Positions 36,176 through 44,580 of a stretch of DNA of 64,000 nt are shown piece by piece. Below the pieces are notes generated by a model. That model made no database searches. It was given only the letters and a program-made list of their open reading frames with translations, and was not told the origin of the DNA. Source of the stretch: an uncultured Polaribacter sp. (GTDB lineage Bacteria; Bacteroidota; Bacteroidia; Flavobacteriales; Flavobacteriaceae); assembly GCF_947500975.1 (NCBI RefSeq), contig NZ_CANMUE010000004.1, positions 235,360 through 299,359 on the forward strand. The letters are read 5' to 3'. Numbering within the stretch: the stretch's first letter is position 1; every line of letters begins with the position of its first letter. The position numbers and the translations under genes were made by a program.

Positions 36176-36934
36176 TTATCTAGTGTAAAATAATTCAGTA
36201 TCTGTTGACATTTCTTCTGAAAAACGATAATTATCAATATCAAACCCTTTTAATTCATCTAAATTTTTAACATTATTATCAATTATATAGCGCACCATTA
36301 AACCACGAGCTTTTTTGGCAAATGTCATAATGGTTTTGTATTGTCCATTTTTAAAATCCTTAAAAACAGGTGTAATCATTGGTACTTTTAAAACTTTTTT
36401 TGGTAGAGCTTTAAAATATTCGCTACTAGCTAAATTAATTAAAAGTTCATCATCATCTAATTCTTCATTTAAAGAGTTCGCTAAAGTGTCTCCCCAAAAT
36501 TTATATAAATTTTCAGTTCTTCCAACTTTTAGTTTAGTACCCATTTCTAACCTATATGGCTGAATTAAATCTAAAGGTTTTAATAAACCATATAAACCAG
36601 ATATAATTCGCAAACGTTCTTGTAATAAAGGTATTTTTTCTTCTTGTAAAGAGTTTACGTCTATTCCTCTAAAAACTTCTCCAGTAAAAGCATAAATAGC
36701 TTGTTTTGCATTATCGGTTGTAAAGGGAGTTTTCCATGCTTGATTTCTGTCATAATTTAATGCAGCCAAATCGTCAGAAATTTTCATTAAAGCTGATAAT
36801 TTCTTTTTAGAAATTGTTTTTGTTTTTTTATTTAATTTTTCAGATTGCTCTAAAAAACGTGGTTGCGTATGTAAGCTTGTAGGTACTTTACTTTCAAAAT
36901 CTAAAGATTTTGCTGGTGATATTATAATTTTCAT
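36176..36934 (-). CDS. yaaA: Peroxide stress protein YaaA (DUF328)
   Basis: A 252-residue cytosolic protein beginning KIIISPAKSLDFESKVPT, the hallmark of YaaA/DUF328. Further conserved blocks are YDRNQAWKTPFT, AIYAFTGEVFRGID, LRIISGLYGLLKPLD and the terminal FAKKARGLMVRYII. In E. coli YaaA limits intracellular iron during peroxide stress and binds DNA. The gene starts beside an AT-rich region with an 18-bp inverted repeat shared with the divergent sigma-factor gene. Confidence 0.95.
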   Translation of the reverse strand: MKIIISPAKSLDFESKVPTSLHTQPRFLEQSEKLNKKTKTISKKKLSALMKISDDLAALNYDRNQAWKTPFTTDNAKQAIYAFTGEVFRGIDVNSLQEEKIPLLQERLRIISGLYGLLKPLDLIQPYRLEMGTKLKVGRTENLYKFWGDTLANSLNEELDDDELLINLASSEYFKALPKKVLKVPMITPVFKDFKNGQYKTIMTFAKKARGLMVRYIIDNNVKNLDELKGFDIDNYRFSEEMSTDTELFYTR

Positions 36935-37006
36935 TAACTTAAATTGAATGATAAAAATACAAAGGATTCATAGAAACTTCAAATAAACACATCACTTTAA
37001 ATTTAT

Positions 37007-37047
37007 AATTCTATTTATAAAATTGATTGAATTTTATAAATAGAATT
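37007..37047. repeat. Perfect 18-bp inverted repeat between yaaA and the sigma-factor gene
   Basis: AATTCTATTTATAAAATT (37007..37024) and its exact complement (37030..37047) are separated by GATTG. It lies in the 182-bp divergent gap, 73 bp from the yaaA start and 70 bp from the sigma-factor start. It could be an operator or a cruciform-forming site; no T tract supports a terminator. Confidence 0.6.
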
Positions 37048-37075
37048 ATTTTTTATAAATTCATAAAACTATTTT

Positions 37076-37083
37076 TACTTTTG
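37076..37083 (+). promoter_or_regulatory. Candidate -7 element for the ECF sigma gene
   Basis: TACTTTTG matches TAnnTTTG and lies 33 bp upstream of the TTG start. The expected -33 position reads TTA-like rather than TTG, so support is moderate. Confidence 0.4.
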
Positions 37084-37116
37084 AAAACAAAAACAATATA
37101 ATTAACCCATAACTAA

Positions 37117-37656
37117 TTGAGTAAAGACGCTAAGCTTGTAAAAAAGTTGCAAGATCCCAAACTAAAAGATATAGCTTTTAGTGAGTTACTTGATATTTAT
37201 CAAGAGCGGTTGTATTGGCATATTAGAAAAATTGTAATTACACATGAAAATGCTGATGATGTATTACAAAATACATTTATTAGAATTTACAAAAGCATTC
37301 AAAAGTTTAAAGGAAAAAGTAGTTTACATACTTGGATGTATAGAATTGCTTATAACGAGTCTATCCGTTTTTTAGAAAAAAATAACAAAAAAAGTTTTGA
37401 TAATATTGATGAGGTTTCTGAAGCAAATTTAGAAGCTTTATTTGAAGATGCATATTATGATGGTGATCAAATTCAAAGAAAATTGCATAAAATAATTAGT
37501 GGTTTTAACGAAAAACAAAAAAGAGTTTTTCAAATGAAATACTTTGATGAATTGAGTTTTAGACAAATTTCTGAAGTTTTACAAATTTCAGAGAGCACAT
37601 TAAAATCTACATATTATTCAGCTGTAAAAATTATAGAAGAAAAAATATTATTATAA
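37117..37656 (+). CDS. ECF-type RNA polymerase sigma factor
   Basis: A 179-residue sigma-70 family ECF factor. Region 2 covers about residues 20-90 (ENADDVLQNTFIRIYKSIQKF and SLHTWMYRIAYNE) and region 4 about 120-175 (KYFDELSFRQISEVLQISES). The start is TTG at 37117: an in-frame TAA lies immediately upstream and no ATG occurs before region 2.4, so TTG is effectively forced. It heads a same-strand cluster with an anti-sigma-like membrane protein, a small lipoprotein and envelope proteins, presumably its regulon. Confidence 0.92.
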   Translation: MSKDAKLVKKLQDPKLKDIAFSELLDIYQERLYWHIRKIVITHENADDVLQNTFIRIYKSIQKFKGKSSLHTWMYRIAYNESIRFLEKNNKKSFDNIDEVSEANLEALFEDAYYDGDQIQRKLHKIISGFNEKQKRVFQMKYFDELSFRQISEVLQISESTLKSTYYSAVKIIEEKILL

Positions 37657-37699
37657 AAATCAAACTATTGTAAAATACTTGGGTCTAAACTAATATACT

Positions 37700-38227
37700 A
37701 TGAATAAACCAATTGAAAATAATAAAAGCTTTTTAAAAGAAAGTTTTAAAGAAGGCATTTCTGCCCATCATAAAAAGTATTTAGGAACCGATGTGCCTGA
37801 TAATTATTTTTCTAAGTCTAAAATTTCAATTTTAGATAATATTAAAGAAGAAGTCAAAAAAGAAGAAAAACCTAAAAAACAGTTTGTTTTTTGGATGCAA
37901 CCACAATTCAAATATATTGCTGCGGCTTCGTTAGTTTTTATTTTGAGTTTAACAGTTTGGTTACAAAGTTCAAATAAAAACAATTTTGATATTCCAATTA
38001 AATTAGAAGAGTTTGCTTTTTCTGATGATATTTTAATTAACTCTTTGTTAATTGAAGATTCAGAAATTGATGCCTTTGCGGATGCAACTTTATTTAATGA
38101 AGTTTTGGTGAAAGCAGAACTTTTTGAGCAAGAAATTGATAATGTGATTTTAAATTCATTAATTTTAGAAGATTCATTATTAGATAATTATATAGATGAT
38201 GAGTTCTTGAAAACAATTATTTTATAA
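37700..38227 (+). CDS. Single-pass membrane protein, probable anti-sigma factor
   Basis: A 175-residue protein with one hydrophobic helix (about residues 73-92, YIAAASLVFILSLTVWL). The N-terminal cytoplasmic part is lysine-rich with VPDNYFSKSKISILDNI, and the C-terminal part is very acidic. The position directly after an ECF sigma gene and the topology (cytoplasmic N-terminus, one helix, outer domain) fit a membrane anti-sigma factor. No zinc-binding ZAS motif is seen, so this remains inference. Confidence 0.75.
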   Translation: MNKPIENNKSFLKESFKEGISAHHKKYLGTDVPDNYFSKSKISILDNIKEEVKKEEKPKKQFVFWMQPQFKYIAAASLVFILSLTVWLQSSNKNNFDIPIKLEEFAFSDDILINSLLIEDSEIDAFADATLFNEVLVKAELFEQEIDNVILNSLILEDSLLDNYIDDEFLKTIIL

Positions 38228-38298
38228 ATTTTTTAAACTATTTAAAAAAACGTAGTTCTAAATATAAAGAAGCGATTATTAATTAAAAACTTACAATT

Positions 38299-38487
38299 AT
38301 GAAAACTACGACCTCTAAATTAAATATTTTAAAAGCAATTATTTTATTTTTTTCAATTACTGCTTTTATTCTAACAGTATTATTATTTACTTCTTGTTCA
38401 AATTCTGATGAGGTAAATATTTCAGATGATATTGCTTTAGTAGATCAAACAGAATTTGATACAGTAAAAGAAAGCTATAAAGATTAA
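38299..38487 (+). CDS. Very small lipoprotein
   Basis: A 62-residue protein with a long signal sequence and lipobox LFTSCSN (Cys at about residue 33), leaving a mature peptide of only about 30 residues that is strongly acidic (DEVNISDDIALVDQTEFD). It lies between the anti-sigma-like gene and the LTxxQ-type gene, so it is probably part of the sigma regulon. Function unknown. Confidence 0.65.
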   Translation: MKTTTSKLNILKAIILFFSITAFILTVLLFTSCSNSDEVNISDDIALVDQTEFDTVKESYKD

Positions 38488-38534
38488 TTTAAATTTGTAT
38501 TTTAGATTTTTGTAGCGTAAAAATATATATTAAA

Positions 38535-39005
38535 ATGAAATTAAAAAACATCATATTAACCTTTACTTTTTTAAGTTTAATGTTGTTTAATACCATGGTT
38601 TTTACCCAAGATTCTAACTATAATTTAATTCAAAAAGAATTAACAGAAGCACAGAGAGATTTGTTACAAAAAGAAAGAGAAGTGATAAAAACTAATAGAG
38701 AAGCTTTTAAAAAATCACTTACCAAAGAGCAACTTGCAATTTTAAGAGATAAAACAATTTCTAAAAATGAAATAAAAAAACGTTTGGTAGCTACCTTTTC
38801 AATAGACCAAAAAAGTATGATTCAAAATCAACAAGTTCGTTTAAGAACTACTAGGGAAAGTTTTAGAAAAACGCTAACAAATGAGCAAAGAAATATGTTA
38901 AATGAACGTATTAATAAAATAAGACAATCTAAAGATATTGGTGAGTTAAAAGATGGGGCTAGAATAAATAATGCTCCAGGTGATAAGAAAAAAAGAAAAA
39001 ATTGA
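38535..39005 (+). CDS. Exported helical protein with LTxxQ-type repeats (Spy/CpxP-like)
   Basis: A 156-residue exported protein (signal MKLKNIILTFTFLSLMLFN to about residue 25). The mature part is almost entirely charged helix with recurring ELTEAQRDLL, SLTKEQLAIL, TFSIDQKSMI and TLTNEQRNML blocks spaced about 40 residues apart. This resembles the LTxxQ repeats of Spy/CpxP periplasmic stress proteins. In an ECF sigma cluster it may chaperone envelope proteins or sense stress; that role is inferred. Confidence 0.75.
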   Translation: MKLKNIILTFTFLSLMLFNTMVFTQDSNYNLIQKELTEAQRDLLQKEREVIKTNREAFKKSLTKEQLAILRDKTISKNEIKKRLVATFSIDQKSMIQNQQVRLRTTRESFRKTLTNEQRNMLNERINKIRQSKDIGELKDGARINNAPGDKKKRKN

Positions 39006-39024
39006 AATTAGCAGTTAGCTATAT

Positions 39025-39927
39025 ATGATGCATATATATCAAGGGATTAAAACTATTATAAAAGTTTTAGGGTTGCTGTTGTTTTCAATAGCAACCTCTT
39101 TTTGTTCTTATGCACAAGAAGAAAATTTAGATGATATAGATGGATTAATAGATGAACTTTTTTTTACAGATCAACAATTTGTAGATGAATTAATTGAAAG
39201 TGATAATTATTACAATTTTTTATATACAACTGTTTCTTATAATAGCAATACTTTTTTCTCAGGTAGATCAAGTATAGATCAATTTAATATCATTCCACAA
39301 ATTTCTTATTACCATTCTTCAGGATTCAATGCTAGTATTTCTGGTATTTATTATGAGAATTTTTCACCAACCTGGGATTTTACAAGTCTTTCTTTAGGTT
39401 ATTATAATACCTTAGGAAAGAAAAAAAATATAGTTTACAATTTAGGATACACTAAATATTTTTATAATGATGAATTTGATGATTTTACAAATTCTATAGA
39501 TTTAAGTATAGGAATAAGAAATGTAAAAAGAATATTTGGAAGTACAATTTCGGGTTCTTATCTTTTTGGAACAGATAATTCTTTTCAAATAATATCTAAT
39601 AGTTTTGTGAACTTTACTTTAAAGAAAACCCCTGATTTTGCATTAAGATTAAGACCAAATATTAATTTTATTATATCAAATCAAACCATTTCTTTTATAG
39701 GAATTACAGAACCTCAATTAATGGTCGAAGAACAAGTATTTACTCAAAATGTGTTTGATTTATTAAACACGCAAATTAGTTTACCTTTATCTATAACGTC
39801 TAATTCTTGGGATTTTGAATTGGGTTATAATTTTAATTTACCAAATGCAGTTGCTTCAGAAGCTGATTTAAGTACAACTAGTTTTTTTAATCTTTCCGTT
39901 GGTTATATGTTCGATTTAAAGAAATAA
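39025..39927 (+). CDS. Outer-membrane beta-barrel-like protein, unknown function
   Basis: A 300-residue protein with a signal peptide ending near residue 30 (ATSFCSYAQ). A short acidic segment follows, then alternating hydrophobic/aromatic strands such as FNIIPQISYYHSSGFNASIS, NIVYNLGYTKYFYN and WDFELGYNFNL. The last strand ends FNLSVGYMFDLKK, typical of outer-membrane barrels. It closes the sigma-factor cluster. No family assigned. ATG at 39025 and 39028 are alternative starts. Confidence 0.75.
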   Translation: MMHIYQGIKTIIKVLGLLLFSIATSFCSYAQEENLDDIDGLIDELFFTDQQFVDELIESDNYYNFLYTTVSYNSNTFFSGRSSIDQFNIIPQISYYHSSGFNASISGIYYENFSPTWDFTSLSLGYYNTLGKKKNIVYNLGYTKYFYNDEFDDFTNSIDLSIGIRNVKRIFGSTISGSYLFGTDNSFQIISNSFVNFTLKKTPDFALRLRPNINFIISNQTISFIGITEPQLMVEEQVFTQNVFDLLNTQISLPLSITSNSWDFELGYNFNLPNAVASEADLSTTSFFNLSVGYMFDLKK

Positions 39928-40067
39928 AACGAATTTATTTGATAGGTATTGTTAAAGTAATAGTGTTTTTTAATTACTCTTTGCATGTTTGCCTTTTTAT
40001 TATTTTAGAAGGTGCTTAAAGTTTAGTGTTGTTATAAACATAAATCATTTTAAAAAAGGAAAAATAA

Positions 40068-40466
40068 ATGTCAGGAGAAACCAATTTATCAGAATTATTA
40101 AAAGGAATGACACCAAAATTAAATAAAGGTGATTATGTATTTGCAACTTTAAAAGATGTTTCTAAAATAGATAGAAATATTACAATTTGTGAGTTTAAAG
40201 AAGAAGAAGGAACAACTATTGTTTTAGAAAAAAGTAAAGCTGAAGAATTATTAATAGAGTATCAATATGTTGCTTCTTGGATTACTTTAATGATTTATTC
40301 TTCACTAGAAGCAGTGGGATTAACCGCTGTTTTTGCAACTGAATTATCCAAGTACAATATAAGCTGTAACGTAATTTCTGGTTATTATCATGACCATATT
40401 TTTGTAGATAAAAAAGATGCTGAAAAAGCAATTGAGGTTTTAAGTAATCTATCTAAAAATTATTAA
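40068..40466 (+). CDS. ACT domain-containing protein (DUF2241/CASTOR-like)
   Basis: A 132-residue soluble protein beginning LSELLKGMTPKLNKGDYVFATL, the opening of DUF2241-type ACT proteins. The C-terminal ACT domain includes WITLMIYSSLEAVGLTAVFATEL and YYHDHIFVDKKDAEKAIEVL. These proteins are thought to bind amino acids; neither ligand nor partner is known here. It precedes the ArsR gene by 54 bp but is unlikely to be functionally linked. Confidence 0.85.
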   Translation: MSGETNLSELLKGMTPKLNKGDYVFATLKDVSKIDRNITICEFKEEEGTTIVLEKSKAEELLIEYQYVASWITLMIYSSLEAVGLTAVFATELSKYNISCNVISGYYHDHIFVDKKDAEKAIEVLSNLSKNY

Positions 40467-40520
40467 TAATCACATTTTTTATTAACTATTTAATTGTAAT
40501 ATTGCAATAAACAAATTAAT

Positions 40521-40847
40521 ATGGGGTTGACCAAGTCAGAAATATTTACTGAAGAACAAAATAAAATTGCAACTATAGCAAAAGTGTTAGGTCATCCTGC
40601 AAGAATTGCAATTTTAGAGTTTTTAATTAAGCTTCAATCTTGTGTTTGTGGAGATTTAGTAAAAGAAATTGGATTGGCACAACCTACAATATCTCAACAT
40701 TTAAAAGAGCTAAAAAATGTTGGTATTATAAAAGGGAAAATTGAAGGAACAAGTGTTTGTTATTGTATTCATCAAGAAAATTGGGAGCAAATTAAAAATA
40801 CTTTAGACAATTTTTTAAATAAAAATTCAACAGGTAGCTGTTGTTAA
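40521..40847 (+). CDS. arsR: ArsR family metalloregulator
   Basis: A 108-residue winged-helix repressor: AKVLGHPARIAILEFLIK, LQSCVCGDLVKEIGLAQPTISQHL as recognition helix region, and GIIKGKIEGTSVCYCIH as wing. The CVC in the alpha3 region is the arsenite/antimonite-type metal site of ArsR, and further cysteines occur in the tail (STGSCC). It should repress the following genes in the absence of As(III). The next genes are DUF6428 and a broken acetyltransferase. Confidence 0.92.
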   Translation: MGLTKSEIFTEEQNKIATIAKVLGHPARIAILEFLIKLQSCVCGDLVKEIGLAQPTISQHLKELKNVGIIKGKIEGTSVCYCIHQENWEQIKNTLDNFLNKNSTGSCC

Positions 40848-40859
40848 AAATAAAATATT

Positions 40860-41333
40860 ATGAAATTATCAGAAATTAAAAACCACTTAAAAAGTTTAAA
40901 AGAAATAGGATTTCAATTACCAAATGGAGAATTAGTACCAAGTCATTTTCACGTTACCGAAGTTGGTAAAATTACGAAAGACTTTATTGATTGTGGAGGT
41001 AAAGTAAGAAATGAGTCTGTAATTAATTTTCAGCTTTGGGAAGAAAATGATTATGATCACAGATTACATCCAGAAAAATTAGTTCATATAATTGAATTGT
41101 CTGAAAAGGTTTTTAAGTTTGATGATTTAGAGATTGAGGTAGAATATCAAGGTAAAGAAACCATTGGTAAATACAATTTAGATTTTGATGGTGAAAATTT
41201 TTTACTAACTACAAAAATGACTGCTTGTTTGGCATTAGAAGAATGTGGAATTCCTTCAATAAAACCTAAAGTAAAATTGTCTGAAATACAAAATATGACT
41301 TCTTGTTGTGATCCTAAATCTGGTTGTTGTTAA
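40860..41333 (+). CDS. DUF6428 family protein of arsenic-type loci
   Basis: A 157-residue soluble protein: VPSHFHVTEVGKITKDFIDCGGK near residues 26-48, NFQLWEENDYDHRLHPEKL near 60, and the Cys-rich tail MTSCCDPKSGCC. In Bacteroidota this protein regularly follows arsR in arsenic-resistance operons, and I recall the family as DUF6428. The CC-x6-CC tail suggests soft-metal or metalloid binding. It is 12 bp downstream of arsR. Confidence 0.85.
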   Translation: MKLSEIKNHLKSLKEIGFQLPNGELVPSHFHVTEVGKITKDFIDCGGKVRNESVINFQLWEENDYDHRLHPEKLVHIIELSEKVFKFDDLEIEVEYQGKETIGKYNLDFDGENFLLTTKMTACLALEECGIPSIKPKVKLSEIQNMTSCCDPKSGCC

Positions 41334-41335
41334 CA

Positions 41336-41817
41336 ATGGATTTTATAAAAGTAAATAAAGAAAATTATAATCAAATAGCTGCTATTTATAGAGAAGGTTT
41401 AGCAACAAATATGTCAACTTTTGAAACTAAAGTACCTGACTGGAAAACTTGGAAAAAAAGTACTTAAAGTTTGGAAGAATTGCCTTGGTTGAAAATAATT
41501 GTGTTTTAGCTTGAGCAAGTTTATCTCTTGTTTCTAAAAGAGACGTTTATAAAGGAGTTGCAGAAGTTAGTGTATATGTAAAATCTTCAGAGAGAGGAAA
41601 GGGTTTAGGAGAAAAAATATTTTTAGAGCTCATTAAAGTTAGTCAACAAAATAACATTTACTCTTTACAAGCCATCATTTTTAGAGAAAATAAAGCAAGT
41701 TTACATATTCATAAAAAATGTGGTTTTAGAGTAATTGGTTACAAAGAAAAAATAGCAAAGCTTAATGGAGTTTGGAAAGAGAATATTATTTTAGAAAAAA
41801 GGAGTGAGATTATTTAG
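41336..41817 (+). pseudogene. Broken GNAT acetyltransferase (ArsN-like) gene
   Basis: Translation from ATG 41336 gives MDFIKVNKENYNQIAAIYREG and reaches an early stop at about 41465. The family sequence resumes in another frame (KYLKFGRIALVENN) after an A7 run at 41453..41459, consistent with loss of one base. In that frame TGA at 41512..41514 stands where relatives have tryptophan (LA-W-ASLS). After it the GNAT fold continues cleanly: AEVSVYVKSSERGKGLG is the acetyl-CoA loop, then CGFRVIGY, to a stop at 41815. Two lesions indicate a true pseudogene. Confidence 0.85.
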
Positions 41818-41848
41818 AATATTATTTCTTAATTAATATTTGATAAAT

Positions 41849-42886
41849 CTATTCTAAAATATCTTTAGAATTCTCAGAATACGTTCTCCATTTTTCTAAA
41901 CACTCGGTAATATCTTGTGGTATTTCTGAATTAAATTGCATAAACTCACCAGTTGTAGGGTGTGTAAAACCTAATGTTTTTGCATGTAAAGCTTGTCTTG
42001 GTAACACTTTAAAACAGTTGTGTACAAATTGTTTGTATTTTGTAAAAGTGGTACCTTTTAAAATATCATCTCCACCATAACGTTCATCGTTAAAAAGTGT
42101 ATGACCAATGTGTTTAAAGTGTGCTCTAATTTGATGCGTTCTACCAGTTTCTAATTTACATTGCACTAACGTAACATAAGTTAAACGCTCTAAAACCTTA
42201 AAATGAGTAACTGCATGTTTTCCAAAATTACCCTCAGGAAAAACATCCATTTGTAATCTGTTTTTTAGGCTACGTCCAATATTACCTTCTATTCTGCCTT
42301 CATCTTCATCAATATTTCCCCAAACCAAAGCATAATAAAGTCGTTCTGTTGTTCTATCAAAAAATTGTCTTGATAAATTTGCCATTGCAAACTCCGTTTT
42401 AGCAACTACTAATAAACCACTTGTGTCTTTATCAATTCTATGCACCAAACCTGGGCGTTCATTACTATTTGTAGGTAAATTTTCTATATGATGAATTAAA
42501 CCATTAACCAATGTGCCTGAGTAATTTCCATGACCCGGATGCACAACCATTCCTGCCGGTTTATTAACTACCATTACAGTATCATCTTCGTATATAATAT
42601 CTAAAGGAATATCTTCAGCAACCAATAAATTTTCTGCTGGTGGATAAGCTAAAACAACTCTTACAACATCATTCGGCTTTACTTTGTGGTTGGATTTTAC
42701 TACAACATCATTTACTAAAACATTACCTGCTTTTGCTGCTTGCTGTACTTTGTTTCTTGTAGCATTTTCAATAAAATTCATCAAAAATTTATCAACCCTT
42801 AAAGGTTCTTGACCAAGACTTGCAGTAAATCTGTGATGTTCATACAAATCGTCATTATCTATATCTTGAGGTTGGTTTTCTTGCAA
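41849..42886 (-). CDS. rluD: 23S rRNA pseudouridine synthase RluD-like
   Basis: A 345-residue RluA/RluD family enzyme. The N-terminal S4 RNA-binding domain is at about residues 28-85 (VDKFLMNFIENATRNKVQQA). The synthase domain has the catalytic aspartate in HRIDKDTSGLLVVAKT near residue 147, with VVNKPAGMVVHPG before and ETGRTHQIRAHFKHIGH near 245. RluD modifies helix 69 of 23S rRNA; assignment to RluD over other family members rests on the S4 domain and length. It follows the PASTA gene by 56 bp. Confidence 0.92.
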   Translation of the reverse strand: MQENQPQDIDNDDLYEHHRFTASLGQEPLRVDKFLMNFIENATRNKVQQAAKAGNVLVNDVVVKSNHKVKPNDVVRVVLAYPPAENLLVAEDIPLDIIYEDDTVMVVNKPAGMVVHPGHGNYSGTLVNGLIHHIENLPTNSNERPGLVHRIDKDTSGLLVVAKTEFAMANLSRQFFDRTTERLYYALVWGNIDEDEGRIEGNIGRSLKNRLQMDVFPEGNFGKHAVTHFKVLERLTYVTLVQCKLETGRTHQIRAHFKHIGHTLFNDERYGGDDILKGTTFTKYKQFVHNCFKVLPRQALHAKTLGFTHPTTGEFMQFNSEIPQDITECLEKWRTYSENSKDILE

Positions 42887-42942
42887 AATTTTATGTTGTT
42901 ATTTTAGTTTCAAAATTTGAAACCTTAGTATGTTTAATTTTT

Positions 42943-43500
42943 CTAATTTCGTTTTCCATCGCCTAAAACCAATTCAACAATAGAATTTTTAGGTAATTTA
43001 TCATTTGTATTTACAATTTTTCCTTCAAATTTTAACCCTCTTACAACGTCTTTTCCAATATCTCTAACATAAGTGTAATTTGTGCCAACATTTAAGCCTT
43101 TTGCTCGTAGTTCAGAAATTGCTTGCCTTTTTGTACGTCCATTTAATTCAGGTATTGTAATGTCTCTATATTTAGATGGATTTAAAGTCAAATAAATTTT
43201 ACGCTTTTCTTTTACAAAATCACCAGCCTCAGGGCTTTGTTCAATGACAGATTTTTTTGGGTAATCTGGGTTGTAACTAGCACTATCAATTACTATAAAA
43301 TCTAAATTTAGTTCATTTAGTTTCTTTTGAACTTCATTTATAGACATTTTATGTAACTCCGGAACTTGAATTTTTTGCTTGTGATTTGTAGTTATACCTA
43401 GCCAAAATTTAAAAGAGAAAATAATTATTAATAAACCCACAATTGCAAAAGCAATTTGCTTAAAAAAAGTTTTACTTTTAAGAAACTGTATAATACTCAT
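42943..43500 (-). CDS. Membrane-anchored PASTA domain protein
   Basis: A 185-residue protein with an N-terminal membrane helix (about residues 13-34) and two PASTA domains outside: IQVPELHKMSINEVQKKLNE to about residue 110, then ITIPELNGRTKRQAISELRA to the end. PASTA domains bind peptidoglycan fragments in kinases and penicillin-binding proteins; here they occur without a kinase or transpeptidase. The gene is divergent from ddl, a peptidoglycan precursor enzyme, which supports a wall-related role by context. Confidence 0.92.
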   Translation of the reverse strand: MSIIQFLKSKTFFKQIAFAIVGLLIIIFSFKFWLGITTNHKQKIQVPELHKMSINEVQKKLNELNLDFIVIDSASYNPDYPKKSVIEQSPEAGDFVKEKRKIYLTLNPSKYRDITIPELNGRTKRQAISELRAKGLNVGTNYTYVRDIGKDVVRGLKFEGKIVNTNDKLPKNSIVELVLGDGKRN

Positions 43501-43520
43501 TTTTTGATTTTTAAAACATA

Positions 43521-43528
43521 CAAATATA
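43521..43528 (-). promoter_or_regulatory. Candidate -7 element for the PASTA-rluD unit
   Basis: The minus strand reads TATATTTG, an exact TAnnTTTG match, 21 bp upstream of the PASTA ATG. No TTG lies at -33, so support comes from the -7 box alone. Confidence 0.4.
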
Positions 43529-43541
43529 TAAAAACTAAACG

Positions 43542-43573
43542 TTGTGGTTTCTATTTATATTTTGATAAATTTG
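43542..43573 (+). promoter_or_regulatory. Promoter of ddl-coaD
   Basis: TTG at 43542..43544 and TAAATTTG at 43566..43573 are separated by 21 bp, slightly longer than the usual 19-20. The ddl ATG at 43593 would lie about 14 bp after the predicted start. Confidence 0.5.
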
Positions 43574-43592
43574 TTTTTATTATTTTATACTG

Positions 43593-44570
43593 ATGAAAAA
43601 AAATATTGCCATTGTAATGGGCGGATATTCATCCGAAGTTAACATTTCTCTCAAAAGTGGAAATGTTGTTTTTAATCATTTAAATAGCGCTAAATACAAT
43701 GCTTTTAGAGTTCATATTTTAAAAGAAAAATGGGTTGCTTTAGATGATAATGCTAATGAATATCCAATTAATAAAAACGATTTTTCGTTTACGTTAAGAA
43801 ATAAAAAAATTATTTTTAATTGTGTTTTTAACGCTATTCATGGAAATCCTGGTGAAAACGGAGAGTTATTAGCTTATTTTAATTTAATCAATTTAAAACA
43901 TACATCTGCGCCTTTTTATCAAATGGCTTTAACTTTTAATAAAAGAGATACTTTGAGTGTCGTTAGAGCGTATGGTATAAAAACAGCCATTTCTATCTAT
44001 TTAAACAAAGGAGATGAAATAAATACCAATAAAATTATAGATAAAGTTGGGTTGCCTTGTTTTATTAAACCAAACAACGCTGGTTCTAGTTACGGAATAT
44101 CTAAAGCGTATAATAAAGAAGAAATTTTAAAGGGAATAGAAACTGCTTATAAAGAAGATTCAGAAATTTTAATTGAATCGTTTTTAGATGGTAAGGAAGT
44201 TTCCGTTGGAGTTATTCAATATAAAGAAAAAATAAGGGTGTTACCAATTACAGAAATTGTTTCTGAAAATGATTTCTTTGATTATGAAGCAAAATACGAA
44301 GGGAAATCAAAGGAAATTACGCCTGCAAGAATTTCATCCGAAGAAAAAAGTAGAGTAGAAGAAGTTGCTAAAAAAGTATATACAATTTTAAATATGACTG
44401 GTTTTTCTAGATCAGAATATATTTTTGTTGATGGAGAACCTCATTTTTTAGAAATGAATACAGTACCTGGAATGACAGAAGAAAGCATTTTGCCACAACA
44501 AGCTGCTGAAGCAGGAATTACTTTGTCAGAATTATTTGAAAACGCAATTGAGTCAGCTTTTAACGACTAA
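43593..44570 (+). CDS. ddl: D-alanine--D-alanine ligase
   Basis: An ATP-grasp enzyme making D-Ala-D-Ala for peptidoglycan. The 325 residues begin KNIAIVMGGYSSEVNISLKSG, the Ddl N-terminal signature. NAIHGNPGENG lies near residue 92, the ATP-grasp loop PCFIKPNNAGSSYGISKAY near 155 and the metal/substrate site FLEMNTVPGMTEESILPQQ near 290. Its stop is 10 bp before coaD, and the two look co-transcribed. Confidence 0.97.
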   Translation: MKKNIAIVMGGYSSEVNISLKSGNVVFNHLNSAKYNAFRVHILKEKWVALDDNANEYPINKNDFSFTLRNKKIIFNCVFNAIHGNPGENGELLAYFNLINLKHTSAPFYQMALTFNKRDTLSVVRAYGIKTAISIYLNKGDEINTNKIIDKVGLPCFIKPNNAGSSYGISKAYNKEEILKGIETAYKEDSEILIESFLDGKEVSVGVIQYKEKIRVLPITEIVSENDFFDYEAKYEGKSKEITPARISSEEKSRVEEVAKKVYTILNMTGFSRSEYIFVDGEPHFLEMNTVPGMTEESILPQQAAEAGITLSELFENAIESAFND

Positions 44571-44580
44571 AAAATAAACA

